Positions 1 through 6,508 of a stretch of 14,901 bases of DNA are shown one piece after another; positions within the stretch are counted from its first letter, which is position 1, and each line of letters opens with the position of its first letter. The notes under the pieces are model-generated. The model made no database searches, was not told the origin of the DNA, and saw only the letters and a program-made list of their open reading frames with translations. Position numbers and translations under genes: made by a program. Source of the DNA: Pseudomonadota bacterium (GTDB lineage Bacteria > Desulfobacterota > WTBG01 > CAIYCZ01); assembly GCA_026388865.1 (NCBI GenBank), contig JAPLIX010000404.1, positions 1 through 14,901 on the forward strand, written 5' to 3'.

Positions 1-1
1 C

Positions 2-25
2 CTGGAAGCTCTGGGATACCTGTAA
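2..25 (+). CDS. possible 3' end of an upstream gene
   Basis: One frame from the window edge reads LEALGYL and then TAA at 23-25. Endings of the ALGYL type are common in bacterial sulfatase/alkaline-phosphatase-like and TPR proteins, but seven codons cannot identify a family. The stop is followed by a non-coding stretch before the PHP gene, which fits a gene end. This may be chance. Confidence 0.25.
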   Translation: MEALGYL

Positions 26-72
26 CAGTGCAAACAGCTAACAGCCTTCAGCGATCAGTGCGAATTATTTGT

Positions 73-96
73 GCTGTCAGCTGCCGGCTGAAAGCT
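73..96. repeat. short CTGACAG-type intergenic repeat, copy 1
   Basis: The stretch contains GCTGTCAGC, then CCGGC, then TGAAAGCT, and is partly self-complementary. Its reverse complement closely matches 14583-14604, differing by a 3-nt replacement and a 3-nt insertion, and it shares its core with 5175-5197. A looser relative, AACAGCTAACAGCC, lies just upstream near 34-47. The copy ends 20 nt before the PHP start codon. It may be a dispersed intergenic repeat or a regulatory site; the sequence alone does not decide. Confidence 0.5.
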
Positions 97-116
97 TTTC
101 AAATAGAGGTTATACC

Positions 117-962
117 ATGGCAATTGATCTTCACACTCACAGCACCGCTTCGGATGGCACGCTGTCTCCGGCTGCGTTGATCGACTACGCCCGGACCAAG
201 GGTCTTGAGGCGCTGGCAATTACCGACCACGACACGGTAGAGGGGCTTGCAGAAGCTCTCGCGGAAGCCGCTAAAACAGGGTTTGAGGTGGTTCCCGGCG
301 TTGAAAGCAGTGCCCAGTATCCCCGGGGCACCCTGCACATCCTAGGCTATTATATGGACTTTACCGGAGCTTCCTTTCTTAAACAGCTTTCCGTGCTGCA
401 GGATGCCCGTGCCGACAGAAACCCGAAGATTGTGGCAAAGCTCCAGGCGCTGGGACTTGATATCACGTTTGAAGAAATAGAACAGGAAGCCGGCAACGGT
501 CTTGTTGGCCGCCCCCATTTTGCGCAGGTGCTGGTGAAGAAGGGCTATGTTAAGGACCCCCAGCAGGCATTTGACCGCTACCTGAAAAAAGGAGCTGCGG
601 CCTACGAAGAAAAATTCAGATTCCCGGTGAAAGATGCTATCCGGATGATTGCAGAAGCGGGCGGGATACCGGTGCTGAGCCACCCGGTCACGTTAAACTG
701 TAATAACCTGCAGCTTGAGACTGAAGTTAAGGCATGGAGGGACTTCGGGCTGCAGGGCATCGAGGCCTACTATTCAGAGCACGATCAGCTTCAGACCAGG
801 CTCTATGAGGAACTGGCGCGCAGGTACCAGCTGGTTACAACCGGAGGCAGCGATTTTCACGGTAACATGATTAAAGGAATAGATCTGGGAAGCGGCAGAG
901 GAAATCTGAATATTCCCTATAGCGTCCTTGAAGGGTTGAAGAAGAAAAAACTGTCCTGGTAA
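117..962 (+). CDS. PHP-domain metal-dependent phosphoesterase
   Basis: This 281-residue protein is a PHP-family phosphoesterase of the YciV/RNase AM and nucleoside 3',5'-bisphosphate phosphatase type, which hydrolyses phosphoesters with a cluster of metal ions. The metal-ligand motifs are all visible: HTH (H6, H8), TDHDT (D37, H38), GVE (E63), HILGY (H74), SHPV (H189) and GSDFH (D246, H248). Length matches the family (about 275-290 aa). The ORF is open further upstream, but ATG 117 is preferred because AGAGG (105-109) sits 7 nt before it and the family begins at DLHTHS. It is cytosolic, and the substrate cannot be told from sequence. The gene stands alone, with a promoter and hairpin between it and the next unit. 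Confidence 0.9.
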   Translation: MAIDLHTHSTASDGTLSPAALIDYARTKGLEALAITDHDTVEGLAEALAEAAKTGFEVVPGVESSAQYPRGTLHILGYYMDFTGASFLKQLSVLQDARADRNPKIVAKLQALGLDITFEEIEQEAGNGLVGRPHFAQVLVKKGYVKDPQQAFDRYLKKGAAAYEEKFRFPVKDAIRMIAEAGGIPVLSHPVTLNCNNLQLETEVKAWRDFGLQGIEAYYSEHDQLQTRLYEELARRYQLVTTGGSDFHGNMIKGIDLGSGRGNLNIPYSVLEGLKKKKLSW

Positions 963-1014
963 ACCTGATTAACGGTTCCTCTGCTTCTTTCCCATTTTAA
1001 CGCTTCATTACATC

Positions 1015-1043
1015 TTGACTTTACGCGGAAAAACGGTAATTAT
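1015..1043 (+). promoter_or_regulatory. sigma70-like promoter for the Rho_N/YqeY unit
   Basis: TTGACT at 1015-1020 and AATTAT at 1038-1043 are separated by 17 bp. The predicted transcription start is near 1050, about 80 nt before the ATG of the next gene. Both boxes are imperfect, so this is a candidate. Confidence 0.5.
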
Positions 1044-1049
1044 AAGTCA

Positions 1050-1083
1050 ACCACAGAGCACTGATCTCCGTGCCCTGTGGTTT
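1050..1083. terminator. hairpin between the PHP gene and the next unit
   Basis: ACCACAG, one unpaired A, GCAC, an 8-9 nt loop, then GTGC, an unpaired C and CTGTGGT form an 11-bp stem, followed by TTTCATTT. It could terminate the PHP transcript. It also begins almost exactly where the promoter at 1015-1043 should start transcription, so it would cap the 5' end of that mRNA. Confidence 0.6.
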
Positions 1084-1128
1084 CATTTATAATAATATAT
1101 TTTCCCCCAAATGAATTGGAGGTGCTGA

Positions 1129-1488
1129 ATGAGCAGAGAAGAACTTGAAAAATTGACCGCTACCAAGCTGCGGGAACTTGCCCACGAGTATCCTGAAATT
1201 GAGGGCGCCCATGCCCTGAAAAAAGAAGAGCTCATCGTGGCAATACTGAAAGCCCGGGGCGAGCCAATAAAGGTTGCCAAAAAGAAACCCGCCCAGATTC
1301 ACGAGATTAAGAAACACGTGCGGGAGCTGAAGACGGAAAAGCAGAAGCTTCGGGAGGAACAGGCGCAGGATAGAAAAAAGCTTACCCAGCTGCGCAGGAA
1401 GATTAAGAGACTGAAACGCCAGACGCGGCTTATGGCCGGCGTGAAAGCAGCAAAGGCTAAAGACGCTACAGAGGAAAAGGCATCGTGA
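1129..1488 (+). CDS. Rho_N/SAP-like domain protein with basic coiled coil
   Basis: This is a small (119 aa) strongly charged protein. Residues 4-45 (LEKLTATKLREL... KKEELIVAILKARG) resemble the N-terminal domain of transcription terminator Rho, a helix-extended-loop-helix nucleic-acid-binding fold found in many small proteins. Residues 50-105 are rich in Lys, Arg, Glu and Gln, with heptad-like spacing that suggests a long coiled coil. The tail is basic and low in complexity. There is no Rho ATPase domain. The start is fixed by GGAGGT (1118-1123) ahead of ATG 1129. The stop overlaps the GTG of the YqeY gene as GTGA, so the two are translationally coupled. A nucleic-acid-binding role is likely, but the target is unknown. 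Confidence 0.75.
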   Translation: MSREELEKLTATKLRELAHEYPEIEGAHALKKEELIVAILKARGEPIKVAKKKPAQIHEIKKHVRELKTEKQKLREEQAQDRKKLTQLRRKIKRLKRQTRLMAGVKAAKAKDATEEKAS

Positions 1489-1934
1489 AGAACAGGATAA
1501 GACAGGATTTAACCGCCGCCATGAAGGCGCGGGAGGTCCTGCGCGTCTCAACCCTACGGCTGATACTGTCAGAAATTGAACGCAAGGAAAAAGAAAAGGG
1601 CCTGCCTGCAGAACAAGAGGCAATCATTCAGATTCTCTACACCATGATCAAGAAGCGCAAAGAGGCCATAGAGCTTTTTATCAGGGGCGGCAGGCAGGAC
1701 CTGGCAGACAAGGAAGAAAAAGAGATACCCATTATTGAATCATACCTGCCGCAGCAGATGCATGAGGATGAAATCCGGCAGGAGGTTCTCGCCACTATTG
1801 CTGAGCTTGGTGTCAGGAACGTTAAAGAGATAGGGAAGGTAATGGGGGTGCTGTCAAAAAAACTTGCCGGCAAAGCACAGGGAAGCGCCATCAGCCGCTT
1901 TGTCAAAGAAGAGCTGCAAAAGCTTGGGGGATAA
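1485..1934 (+). CDS. GatB/YqeY domain protein
   Basis: This 149-residue protein matches the YqeY family in full length (about 147-150 aa). The pattern is an N-terminal helical part (LRLILSEIERKEKEKG), the segment TMIKKRKEAIELFIRGGRQDLADKE split by the family's characteristic RxDLxxKE element, then EIPIIESYLPQQ and a C-terminal helical domain with GKVMGVLSKKLAGKAQGS. The C-terminal domain resembles the tail of GatB, the tRNA-dependent amidotransferase subunit, but YqeY proteins have no settled biochemical role. It starts at GTG 1485, overlapping the stop of the previous gene by 4 nt. A strong terminator follows at 2012-2050. Confidence 0.92.
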   Translation: MKNRIRQDLTAAMKAREVLRVSTLRLILSEIERKEKEKGLPAEQEAIIQILYTMIKKRKEAIELFIRGGRQDLADKEEKEIPIIESYLPQQMHEDEIRQEVLATIAELGVRNVKEIGKVMGVLSKKLAGKAQGSAISRFVKEELQKLGG

Positions 1935-2011
1935 TATGCTGCAATAGTCATTGCGGGGAGTCCTGTTTTCTCTCGGGGCGGGAGCGCGCACTTATATTCA
2001 GTAAGCTCAAC

Positions 2012-2050
2012 AGGGGGATAATGTTTTACATTGTCTCCCTTATGTTTTTT
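2012..2050 (+). terminator. Rho-independent terminator after yqeY
   Basis: AGGGGGATAATGT (2012-2024) pairs along 13 bp with ACATTGTCTCCCT (2028-2040), including two G-U pairs and a 3-nt TTT loop. Six Ts follow at 2045-2050. This is a clear intrinsic terminator for the upstream unit. The stretch 2051-2173 shows no ORF or further structure that I can support, apart from a CTTGAGTTCC segment noted in the findings. Confidence 0.85.
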
Positions 2051-2173
2051 AGAATCAGCCCCAAAGGCACCAAAAAGCTCTCTTTGGAACGCTGGGACGA
2101 ATAAGGGTATCTTGAGTTCCCGATTTAAATGTATGACTCTCGCGCTCAGCGGCTTTGATTAGTGGGAAAAAAA

Positions 2174-2208
2174 TTGACAAATTGTTCAGCAGTACGTTAG
2201 ATTATAAT
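2174..2208 (+). promoter_or_regulatory. possible promoter of the oxidoreductase operon
   Basis: TTGACA (2174-2179) and TATAAT (2203-2208) are both perfect consensus boxes but are 23 bp apart, longer than the usual 16-18. TTGTTC at 2182-2187 could serve as an alternative -35 with a 15-bp spacer. The odd spacing suggests a weak or activator-dependent promoter. The ATG lies 25 nt beyond the -10. Confidence 0.45.
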
Positions 2209-2232
2209 CTTTAAATAATTTCAGGACTGTTC

Positions 2233-2463
2233 ATGAAGGGACACATTCATATCGACCAGGAGCTCTGCAAAGGCTGCAGCCTGTGCATCGAGTTCTGCCC
2301 CAGGGGCTCCATCGTCATAGCCAAAAAGTTAAATATCAAGGGCTACTACCCTGCTGATTTTGTAGATAAGAAAGAGTGCACCGGGTGCGCGACCTGCGCG
2401 GTCATGTGCCCGGAAGCTGCAATCGAGGTCTATCGCGATGAAAAGGCTGATGAGCGGAAATAA
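2233..2463 (+). CDS. 2-oxoacid:ferredoxin oxidoreductase, ferredoxin (delta) subunit
   Basis: This is a 76-residue 2x[4Fe-4S] ferredoxin. The two clusters are marked by C12xxC15xxC18xxxC22P and C49xxC52xxC55xxxC59P. It has the insertion between the motifs (NIKGYYPADFVD) typical of the KorD/OorD and VorD/PorD subunits that carry electrons from the catalytic subunits to free ferredoxin. AGGA at 2223-2226 precedes ATG by 6 nt. Its end overlaps the alpha gene by 26 nt. The delta-alpha-beta-gamma order equals that of the OorDABC/KorDABC 2-oxoglutarate enzymes, so the substrate may be 2-oxoglutarate or a branched-chain 2-oxoacid. Confidence 0.92.
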   Translation: MKGHIHIDQELCKGCSLCIEFCPRGSIVIAKKLNIKGYYPADFVDKKECTGCATCAVMCPEAAIEVYRDEKADERK

Positions 2464-3511
2464 CGCCATAGGAGAAGCGGCCGTGCTTGCCGGCTGCACC
2501 TGCTACTTTGGCTATCCCATAACGCCCCAGAACGAGCTGCCCGAATACATGGCAAAGCGGCTCGCAGCAGTGCCGGACGGCGTTTTTATTCAGGCTGAAA
2601 GTGAGCTGGCTGCAATCAACATGGTGCTGGGAGCAAGCGTTGCCGGTGCCCGTGCCATGACCTCCTCAAGCAGCCCCGGCATCAGCCTCAAGCAGGAGGG
2701 TATCTCGTTTCTTGCCGCCCAGGAGCTGCCGGCAGTTATTGTCAACATGATGCGGGGCGGCCCGGGACTGGGAAACATTTCTCCCGCCCAGTCTGACTAT
2801 TTTCAGGCAACCCGCGGCGGCGGCCACGGCGATTATAAAATTATAGTATTGGCGCCCGCATCGGTGCAGGAGCTTGCCGACACAACCGCGCTGGCCTTTG
2901 ATCTGGCCGACATGTTCCGGACCCCGGTCATGATCCTGGGGGACGGGATGCTCGGGCAGATGATGGAGCCGGTTACCTTCCCCGCCAAAAAAAAGGAGCG
3001 GCACCTTGCCCACGCCGACTATGTTCTTACCGGCGCTAAAGGCCGTCCGGCACGGCTGGTAAAATCCCTTATCCTGGACCCCAAAGAGGCAGAGGATCAC
3101 AACTGGAAGCTCTATAGAAAATATCAGCGCATCGAGCAGCAGGAAGTGCGCTATGAAACGTTTATGCTTGATGATGCAGCCATGGCGGTTTTGGCCTATG
3201 GCACGGCAGCCCGCATCGCCCGGGGCGCAATAAAGCGCCTTCGAGAAGAGGGTTTAAAAATTGGTTTAATTCGACCCCTTACGCTCTGGCCCTTTCCAAA
3301 TAAGATAATTCAGGATACGGCAAAGCATTTGCACGACTTTTTTGTGTTCGAGATGAGCACCGGACAGATGGTCGAAGATGTGAAACTGGCACTTGAAGGA
3401 AAAGCCCGCGTTCATTTCTACGGACGGCCCGGCGGGGTGGTGCCAACGCCGGTTGAGTTGTCGCGGATTATTTCCCGGCATTACTACCAGTCGCAGAAGA
3501 GGAAGAAGTGA
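2438..3511 (+). CDS. vorB: 2-oxoacid:ferredoxin oxidoreductase, alpha subunit (VorB/KorA type)
   Basis: This is the 357-aa alpha subunit of a thiamine-dependent 2-oxoacid:ferredoxin oxidoreductase, which converts a 2-oxoacid, CoA and oxidised ferredoxin to acyl-CoA, CO2 and reduced ferredoxin. The family signature GYPITPQNE lies near residues 25-33, and the QAESE region near 53 holds the glutamate expected to activate thiamine. The SSSSPGISLKQEG and MRGGPGLGN loops follow, and domain II covers about 240-345, ending GGVVPTP. This pattern is usually annotated VorB (2-oxoisovalerate), but KorA cannot be excluded. ATG 2438 is chosen because GAGGT (2425-2429) precedes it by 8 nt; ATG 2450 is an alternative. 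The stop overlaps the beta start by one base. The C-terminal tail (YYQSQKRKK) is unusually basic. Confidence 0.93.
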   Translation: MKRLMSGNNAIGEAAVLAGCTCYFGYPITPQNELPEYMAKRLAAVPDGVFIQAESELAAINMVLGASVAGARAMTSSSSPGISLKQEGISFLAAQELPAVIVNMMRGGPGLGNISPAQSDYFQATRGGGHGDYKIIVLAPASVQELADTTALAFDLADMFRTPVMILGDGMLGQMMEPVTFPAKKKERHLAHADYVLTGAKGRPARLVKSLILDPKEAEDHNWKLYRKYQRIEQQEVRYETFMLDDAAMAVLAYGTAARIARGAIKRLREEGLKIGLIRPLTLWPFPNKIIQDTAKHLHDFFVFEMSTGQMVEDVKLALEGKARVHFYGRPGGVVPTPVELSRIISRHYYQSQKRKK

Positions 3512-4173
3512 TGAAAAAGGTTTATGCTGAAGTGCTTGATGAAATGGACCTGCGGGAAAAAGCCATCTGCGTGCCGCCGGCAGGCTGCGCCGTGCTGGCC
3601 TACGATTATATTGATATAGACATGGTGGAAGCGCCGCACGGCCGCGGTGCAGCAGTGGCAACCGGCATCAAGCGGGTGCGGCCCGAGAACCTGGTCTTTT
3701 CCTATCAGGGTGATGGAGACCTGGCTGCTATTGGCACTGCTGAAACACTCCATGCTGCCAACCGCGGCGAACAGATTACGATTTTTTTTGTCAATAATGC
3801 GGTCTACGGGATGACCGGCGGGCAGATGGCTCCCACCAGCCTGCTGGGGCAGAAAACTACCACCTCTCCCGCAGGACGGGACCCGGGACGTGAAGGGTAC
3901 CCCATAAAAGTCTGCGAAGTGCTCGCTCAGCTTGGCGCTCCGGCCTACCTTGAGCGTGTCGCCGTGAACAAGCCGGCAGCTATCAGAAACACAAAAAAAG
4001 CTATTGCCAAAGCATTCCAGTACCAGCTCAGAAAAACCGGCTTTTCACTGGTTGAAATTCTTTCCCCGTGCCCGACCAACTGGAAGCTGAACTCGGTTGA
4101 GTCATGCGCCTGGATCGATGACGTGATGAGCAAAGTATTTCCTCTGGGAGTGATAAAAGAGACAACATGTTAA
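3511..4173 (+). CDS. 2-oxoacid:ferredoxin oxidoreductase, beta subunit, lacking the N-terminal CPGC motif
   Basis: This 220-aa subunit binds thiamine pyrophosphate: GDGD (67-70) and VNNAVYGMTGGQMAP (from 94) are the TPP/Mg and active-site elements, and LGQKTTTSPAGRD is the family loop. Normal KorB/VorA proteins begin about 25 residues earlier with a YCPGCGHG segment. Here the protein starts directly at the following helix (AEVLDEMDLREK). Two family cysteines remain (C26 in PPAGC, C187 in SPCPTNW), but the CxxC pair that completes the [4Fe-4S] ligand set is absent. ATG 3511 overlaps the alpha stop (TGATG) after an AGAGGAAG ribosome site; GTG 3508 is an alternative. Upstream in the same frame a stop at 3454-3456 is reached without any CPGC. 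Function of the complex is therefore uncertain. Confidence 0.88.
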   Translation: MKKVYAEVLDEMDLREKAICVPPAGCAVLAYDYIDIDMVEAPHGRGAAVATGIKRVRPENLVFSYQGDGDLAAIGTAETLHAANRGEQITIFFVNNAVYGMTGGQMAPTSLLGQKTTTSPAGRDPGREGYPIKVCEVLAQLGAPAYLERVAVNKPAAIRNTKKAIAKAFQYQLRKTGFSLVEILSPCPTNWKLNSVESCAWIDDVMSKVFPLGVIKETTC

Positions 4174-4706
4174 TCAAGACGATATTTTCAGGATTCGGCG
4201 GTCAGGGGGTGCTGTCCATGGGAAACACCCTGGCAAACGCTGCCATGCTGCAGGGAAAGTATGTCACCTATCTTCCCTCCTATGGTGCTGAAGTGCGCGG
4301 CGGGACTGCCAACTGTACCGTGGCGATAGGAGATGAGGAGATAGCTTCGCCGGTAGCTTCTGAGCCTGATTTCGTTGTTTCCATGAACCAGCCGTCTTTT
4401 CTCAAGTTTCAAAGCACGCTCCAGACCGGCGGCCTGATACTGGTCAACTCCACGCTGGTGAATGTTGCAGCAGCGCGGGGTGATATAGAGGTCATTGAGG
4501 TTCCGACGAGCGAACTGGCGGAAAAACTGGGCAGCATCAGGGCGGCCAACATGGTAATGCTGGGGGCTTTCATCAAGGTGAGCAACCTGGTCTCGTTTCA
4601 GCTTATGCTGAAAAATCTGCCTGAAATACTGGGGGAAGGAAAAGCAAAGCTTATAAAAATAAATAAGGAAGCCCTGGAGGCAGGGTATAATTATATAAAG
4701 GAGTGA
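4167..4706 (+). CDS. 2-oxoacid:ferredoxin oxidoreductase, gamma subunit
   Basis: This 179-aa protein is the gamma subunit (KorC/PorG-type Rossmann domain) of the oxidoreductase, associated with CoA binding in related enzymes. Visible marks are GFGGQGV (9-15), LPSYGAEVRGGTANC (about 37-51), the SMNQPSFLKF element and the NMVMLGAF segment, all in family order. Length is normal (175-190 aa). The ATG lies 7 nt inside the end of the beta gene, and I see no good ribosome site, so translation probably depends on coupling. With the three preceding genes it makes a complete four-subunit enzyme. Confidence 0.92.
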   Translation: MLIKTIFSGFGGQGVLSMGNTLANAAMLQGKYVTYLPSYGAEVRGGTANCTVAIGDEEIASPVASEPDFVVSMNQPSFLKFQSTLQTGGLILVNSTLVNVAAARGDIEVIEVPTSELAEKLGSIRAANMVMLGAFIKVSNLVSFQLMLKNLPEILGEGKAKLIKINKEALEAGYNYIKE

Positions 4707-4713
4707 GCGGCCC

Positions 4714-5142
4714 ATGTTCATAAAGCAGATTTCTGTGAGCCTTGAAAATATCCCGGGAATGCTCTCCAATATCAGCGAGCTTTTGGGCAAAGAAGGTGTT
4801 AATATCCGGGCCATATCAGTGGCAGACACCTCTGATATCAGTACCGTACGCTTAATCGTTGACGACCCGGTTAAGGGGGTAAATATTCTGCGGGGTCATG
4901 GCTATGCGACGAAAGAGACCGAGGTGCTGGCCGTGGAATGCCCTGACCACCCGGGAGGCGTCAATGCGGTGCTGAAACCGCTCAAGAACGCCGGCATTAA
5001 TGTCCTGTATCTCTACCCCTACCTGGGCCGGGTGAGCGACCAGGCGATTGTGATCCTCGGCGTGGACAGAACCGAAGAGGCTGAGGACGTGCTCAAGCGC
5101 AACTGGGTCAAGACCCTGGGGAAGGAACTATATAATATATAA
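4714..5142 (+). CDS. tandem ACT-domain protein
   Basis: This is a 142-aa protein made of two ACT domains. The first, residues 1-68 (ISVSLENIPGMLSNISELLGKEGVNIRA), and the second, about 69-135 (VLAVECPDHPGGVNAVLKPLKNAGINVLY), both show the beta-alpha-beta start with a Pro-Gly turn where amino acids bind. There is no enzyme domain. Such stand-alone ACT proteins often lie beside 2-oxoacid:ferredoxin oxidoreductases and acyl-CoA ligases and are thought to sense an amino acid. Here it sits 7 nt behind the gamma gene with AAGGAG (4698-4703) ahead of its start, so it is in the same operon. The ligand is unknown; a branched-chain or aromatic amino acid is plausible. Confidence 0.88.
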   Translation: MFIKQISVSLENIPGMLSNISELLGKEGVNIRAISVADTSDISTVRLIVDDPVKGVNILRGHGYATKETEVLAVECPDHPGGVNAVLKPLKNAGINVLYLYPYLGRVSDQAIVILGVDRTEEAEDVLKRNWVKTLGKELYNI

Positions 5143-5174
5143 AGCAGGCAGCCAGTCAGCTTCGTGGTTAAAAA

Positions 5175-5197
5175 GGCTGAACGATGACGGCTGACAG
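5175..5197. repeat. short CTGACAG-type intergenic repeat, copy 2
   Basis: GGCTGA, a short spacer and GACGGCTGACAG share their core with 73-96 and 14583-14604. This copy also lies just upstream of a start codon (5224). TCAGC at 5156-5160 can pair with GCTGA at 5176-5180, giving a weak hairpin in the gap after the ACT gene. Confidence 0.4.
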
Positions 5198-5223
5198 TTC
5201 TATTAATGAAGAAGAGGTACCAA

Positions 5224-5535
5224 ATGTCTGATAAATTCTGTGCCCGCTGTGGAAAATCGCTTACCGAGGGAAGTCTGAATTACATGGTGCATATCCAGAT
5301 ACTTTCTGATTTTGATGGCGTGCTTCCCTATACTGAGGACGACCTTTCTGAAGAGATACAGGCAGTGCTGAAAAATGTGGATACCATGGATGCCCAGGAG
5401 CTCGAGGATGATGTGTACCAGGAGATTTCCTTTGTGCTCTGCGAAAAGTGCAAGAAGATATTTGCCCGTGACCCCTTCAGCAGCGACAAGGTGGTCTTTC
5501 CCTATAATAAAAAACTGGAAAATTTAATTCACTGA
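5224..5535 (+). CDS. small zinc-ribbon protein of unknown function
   Basis: This is a 103-aa acidic protein with two CxxC knuckles, C6-A-R-C9-G near the start and C73-E-K-C76 in the second half, the pattern of a split zinc ribbon. The stretch between them is rich in Asp and Glu and predicted to be helical. I do not recognise a named family. ATG 5224 is preferred to ATG 5206 because AGAGGT (5213-5218) precedes it closely and the protein then begins with the knuckle. The gene lies between the ACT gene and the CvpA gene without a clear terminator on either side, so it could be cotranscribed with both. Confidence 0.75.
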   Translation: MSDKFCARCGKSLTEGSLNYMVHIQILSDFDGVLPYTEDDLSEEIQAVLKNVDTMDAQELEDDVYQEISFVLCEKCKKIFARDPFSSDKVVFPYNKKLENLIH

Positions 5536-5563
5536 CCCTTCACGTTAGCGGTGAGGTTGCGGC

Positions 5564-6103
5564 ATGTTCATGAATTATTTTGACATCTTCCTCTGTGCCA
5601 TAATCGCCTTCTTTGCCATCCGCAGTATCCTGCGCGGCGCAATCCGTGAAATATTTTCCCTCCTGGCCCTGATCGCAGGTGTTATTATATCGTGCCGCTA
5701 CTACGCCATGCTTTCAGCATTCATCATCCCCTATATTGATAACCCGTGGGCCCGAACCATTATCTCATTTACCGGTATCTTTATCCTGGTGTATCTCGGT
5801 ATCACTATAGCCGGCTGGCTTATAGCAAAATTCATTAAATTCATTCGCTTGAGCCCGCTTGACCGGTTGGCGGGCTTTTTTATCGGGATTGCCAAGGGCT
5901 ATCTTATTGCCTGCTTTATTATAATCATGCTCCTTATGCTTGCTCCTCCCGGCAGCAAACTGCTCAAGGAGTCCCGTATTTCACTGCAAAGTATTCCGTT
6001 TATTGAAAAGATGGCAACCATATTCCCCGCCCCCTTTAAAACCATTATCGAGGAAAGAACCAGGGAGCTGAAAAAACCGCTGCACCCTAAAATTGCCGTA
6101 TAA
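5564..6103 (+). CDS. CvpA family membrane protein
   Basis: This 179-aa inner-membrane protein has about four hydrophobic segments (near residues 4-24, 28-48, 60-85 and 100-125). It has the CvpA-type features FFAIRSILRGAIREIFSLLALIAGVI, with its RG..RE motif between helices 1 and 2, and a SPLDRLAGFFIGIAKGYL loop into the last helix. E. coli CvpA is linked to colicin V production; the general function of the family is unclear. GTGAGGT (5551-5557) stands 6 nt before ATG 5564; ATG 5570 is an alternative. The C-terminal 40 residues are soluble and basic. Confidence 0.88.
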   Translation: MFMNYFDIFLCAIIAFFAIRSILRGAIREIFSLLALIAGVIISCRYYAMLSAFIIPYIDNPWARTIISFTGIFILVYLGITIAGWLIAKFIKFIRLSPLDRLAGFFIGIAKGYLIACFIIIMLLMLAPPGSKLLKESRISLQSIPFIEKMATIFPAPFKTIIEERTRELKKPLHPKIAV

Positions 6104-6162
6104 AAATCCAAGCCACGGTTCTTCTCCTGCAGGTATTTTTCACCTTCTTTTTTTAAAAATCC

Positions 6163-6190
6163 TTGACATTCAATCGGTTTTATATTTAAA
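6163..6190 (+). promoter_or_regulatory. sigma70-like promoter of the CoA-ligase transcript
   Basis: A perfect TTGACA at 6163-6168 is followed after 16 bp by TTTAAA (6185-6190), in an AT-rich setting. The start of transcription would be near 6197, giving a leader of about 310 nt before the ligase ATG. Confidence 0.55.
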
Positions 6191-6196
6191 GAGTTA

Positions 6197-6508
6197 GCTG
6201 CACCATATTGGTTTTCCGCATGCTAAAACTGATCTTATGCCGTCCAGACGGACAAGGGATAATCGATAGCTCACTAGTCTTTTTCCATTGGATGAACTGC
6301 TGCCTGCGCCTCTCTCGCACTGAAAACTTTTGTCGCGCCTGTATTTAGTAAGGAACCATGGACCGGACCAGACACCATCTGATTGCAAAACCTTTCGCCT
6401 TTGGCTCCCGCCTTTCACTGCGGCATACCCGCTGTCTTGCGTTTCAGCCAGTTTAGCACGTGTAACCCCCCGGTGGATTACGGGATACAAACAACAAGGA
6501 GGAGGAAG
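6197..6508 (+). other. long untranslated leader of the CoA-ligase gene
   Basis: About 310 nt lie between the candidate promoter and the ligase start codon. I find no convincing gene here: short ORFs on both strands lack ribosome sites and family-like composition. Local stems include a perfect CCGTC/GACGG pair with a 2-nt loop (6240-6251), a GCGG/CCGC stem near 6420-6432, and an imperfect palindrome TAACCCCCCGGTGGATTA at 6463-6480, just ahead of the ribosome site. It does not fit the TPP, SAM, cobalamin or glycine riboswitch consensus that I know. It could be a structured regulatory leader or simply spacer. Confidence 0.4.

Noticed and set aside
3454..3510. YFP segment before the beta start as a degenerate YCPGC motif
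   Set aside because: Spacing to AEVLDE is 5 residues too long, no cysteines are present and the segment overlaps the intact alpha gene in another frame; likeness is chance.
6194..6490. 98-codon frame on the minus strand in the ligase leader
   Set aside because: No ribosome site, no recognisable family and low-quality composition; an open frame of this length can arise by chance.
6383..6508. Upstream extension of the CoA-ligase frame
   Set aside because: The 42 extra residues resemble no ligase N terminus, while ATG 6509 has an excellent ribosome site.
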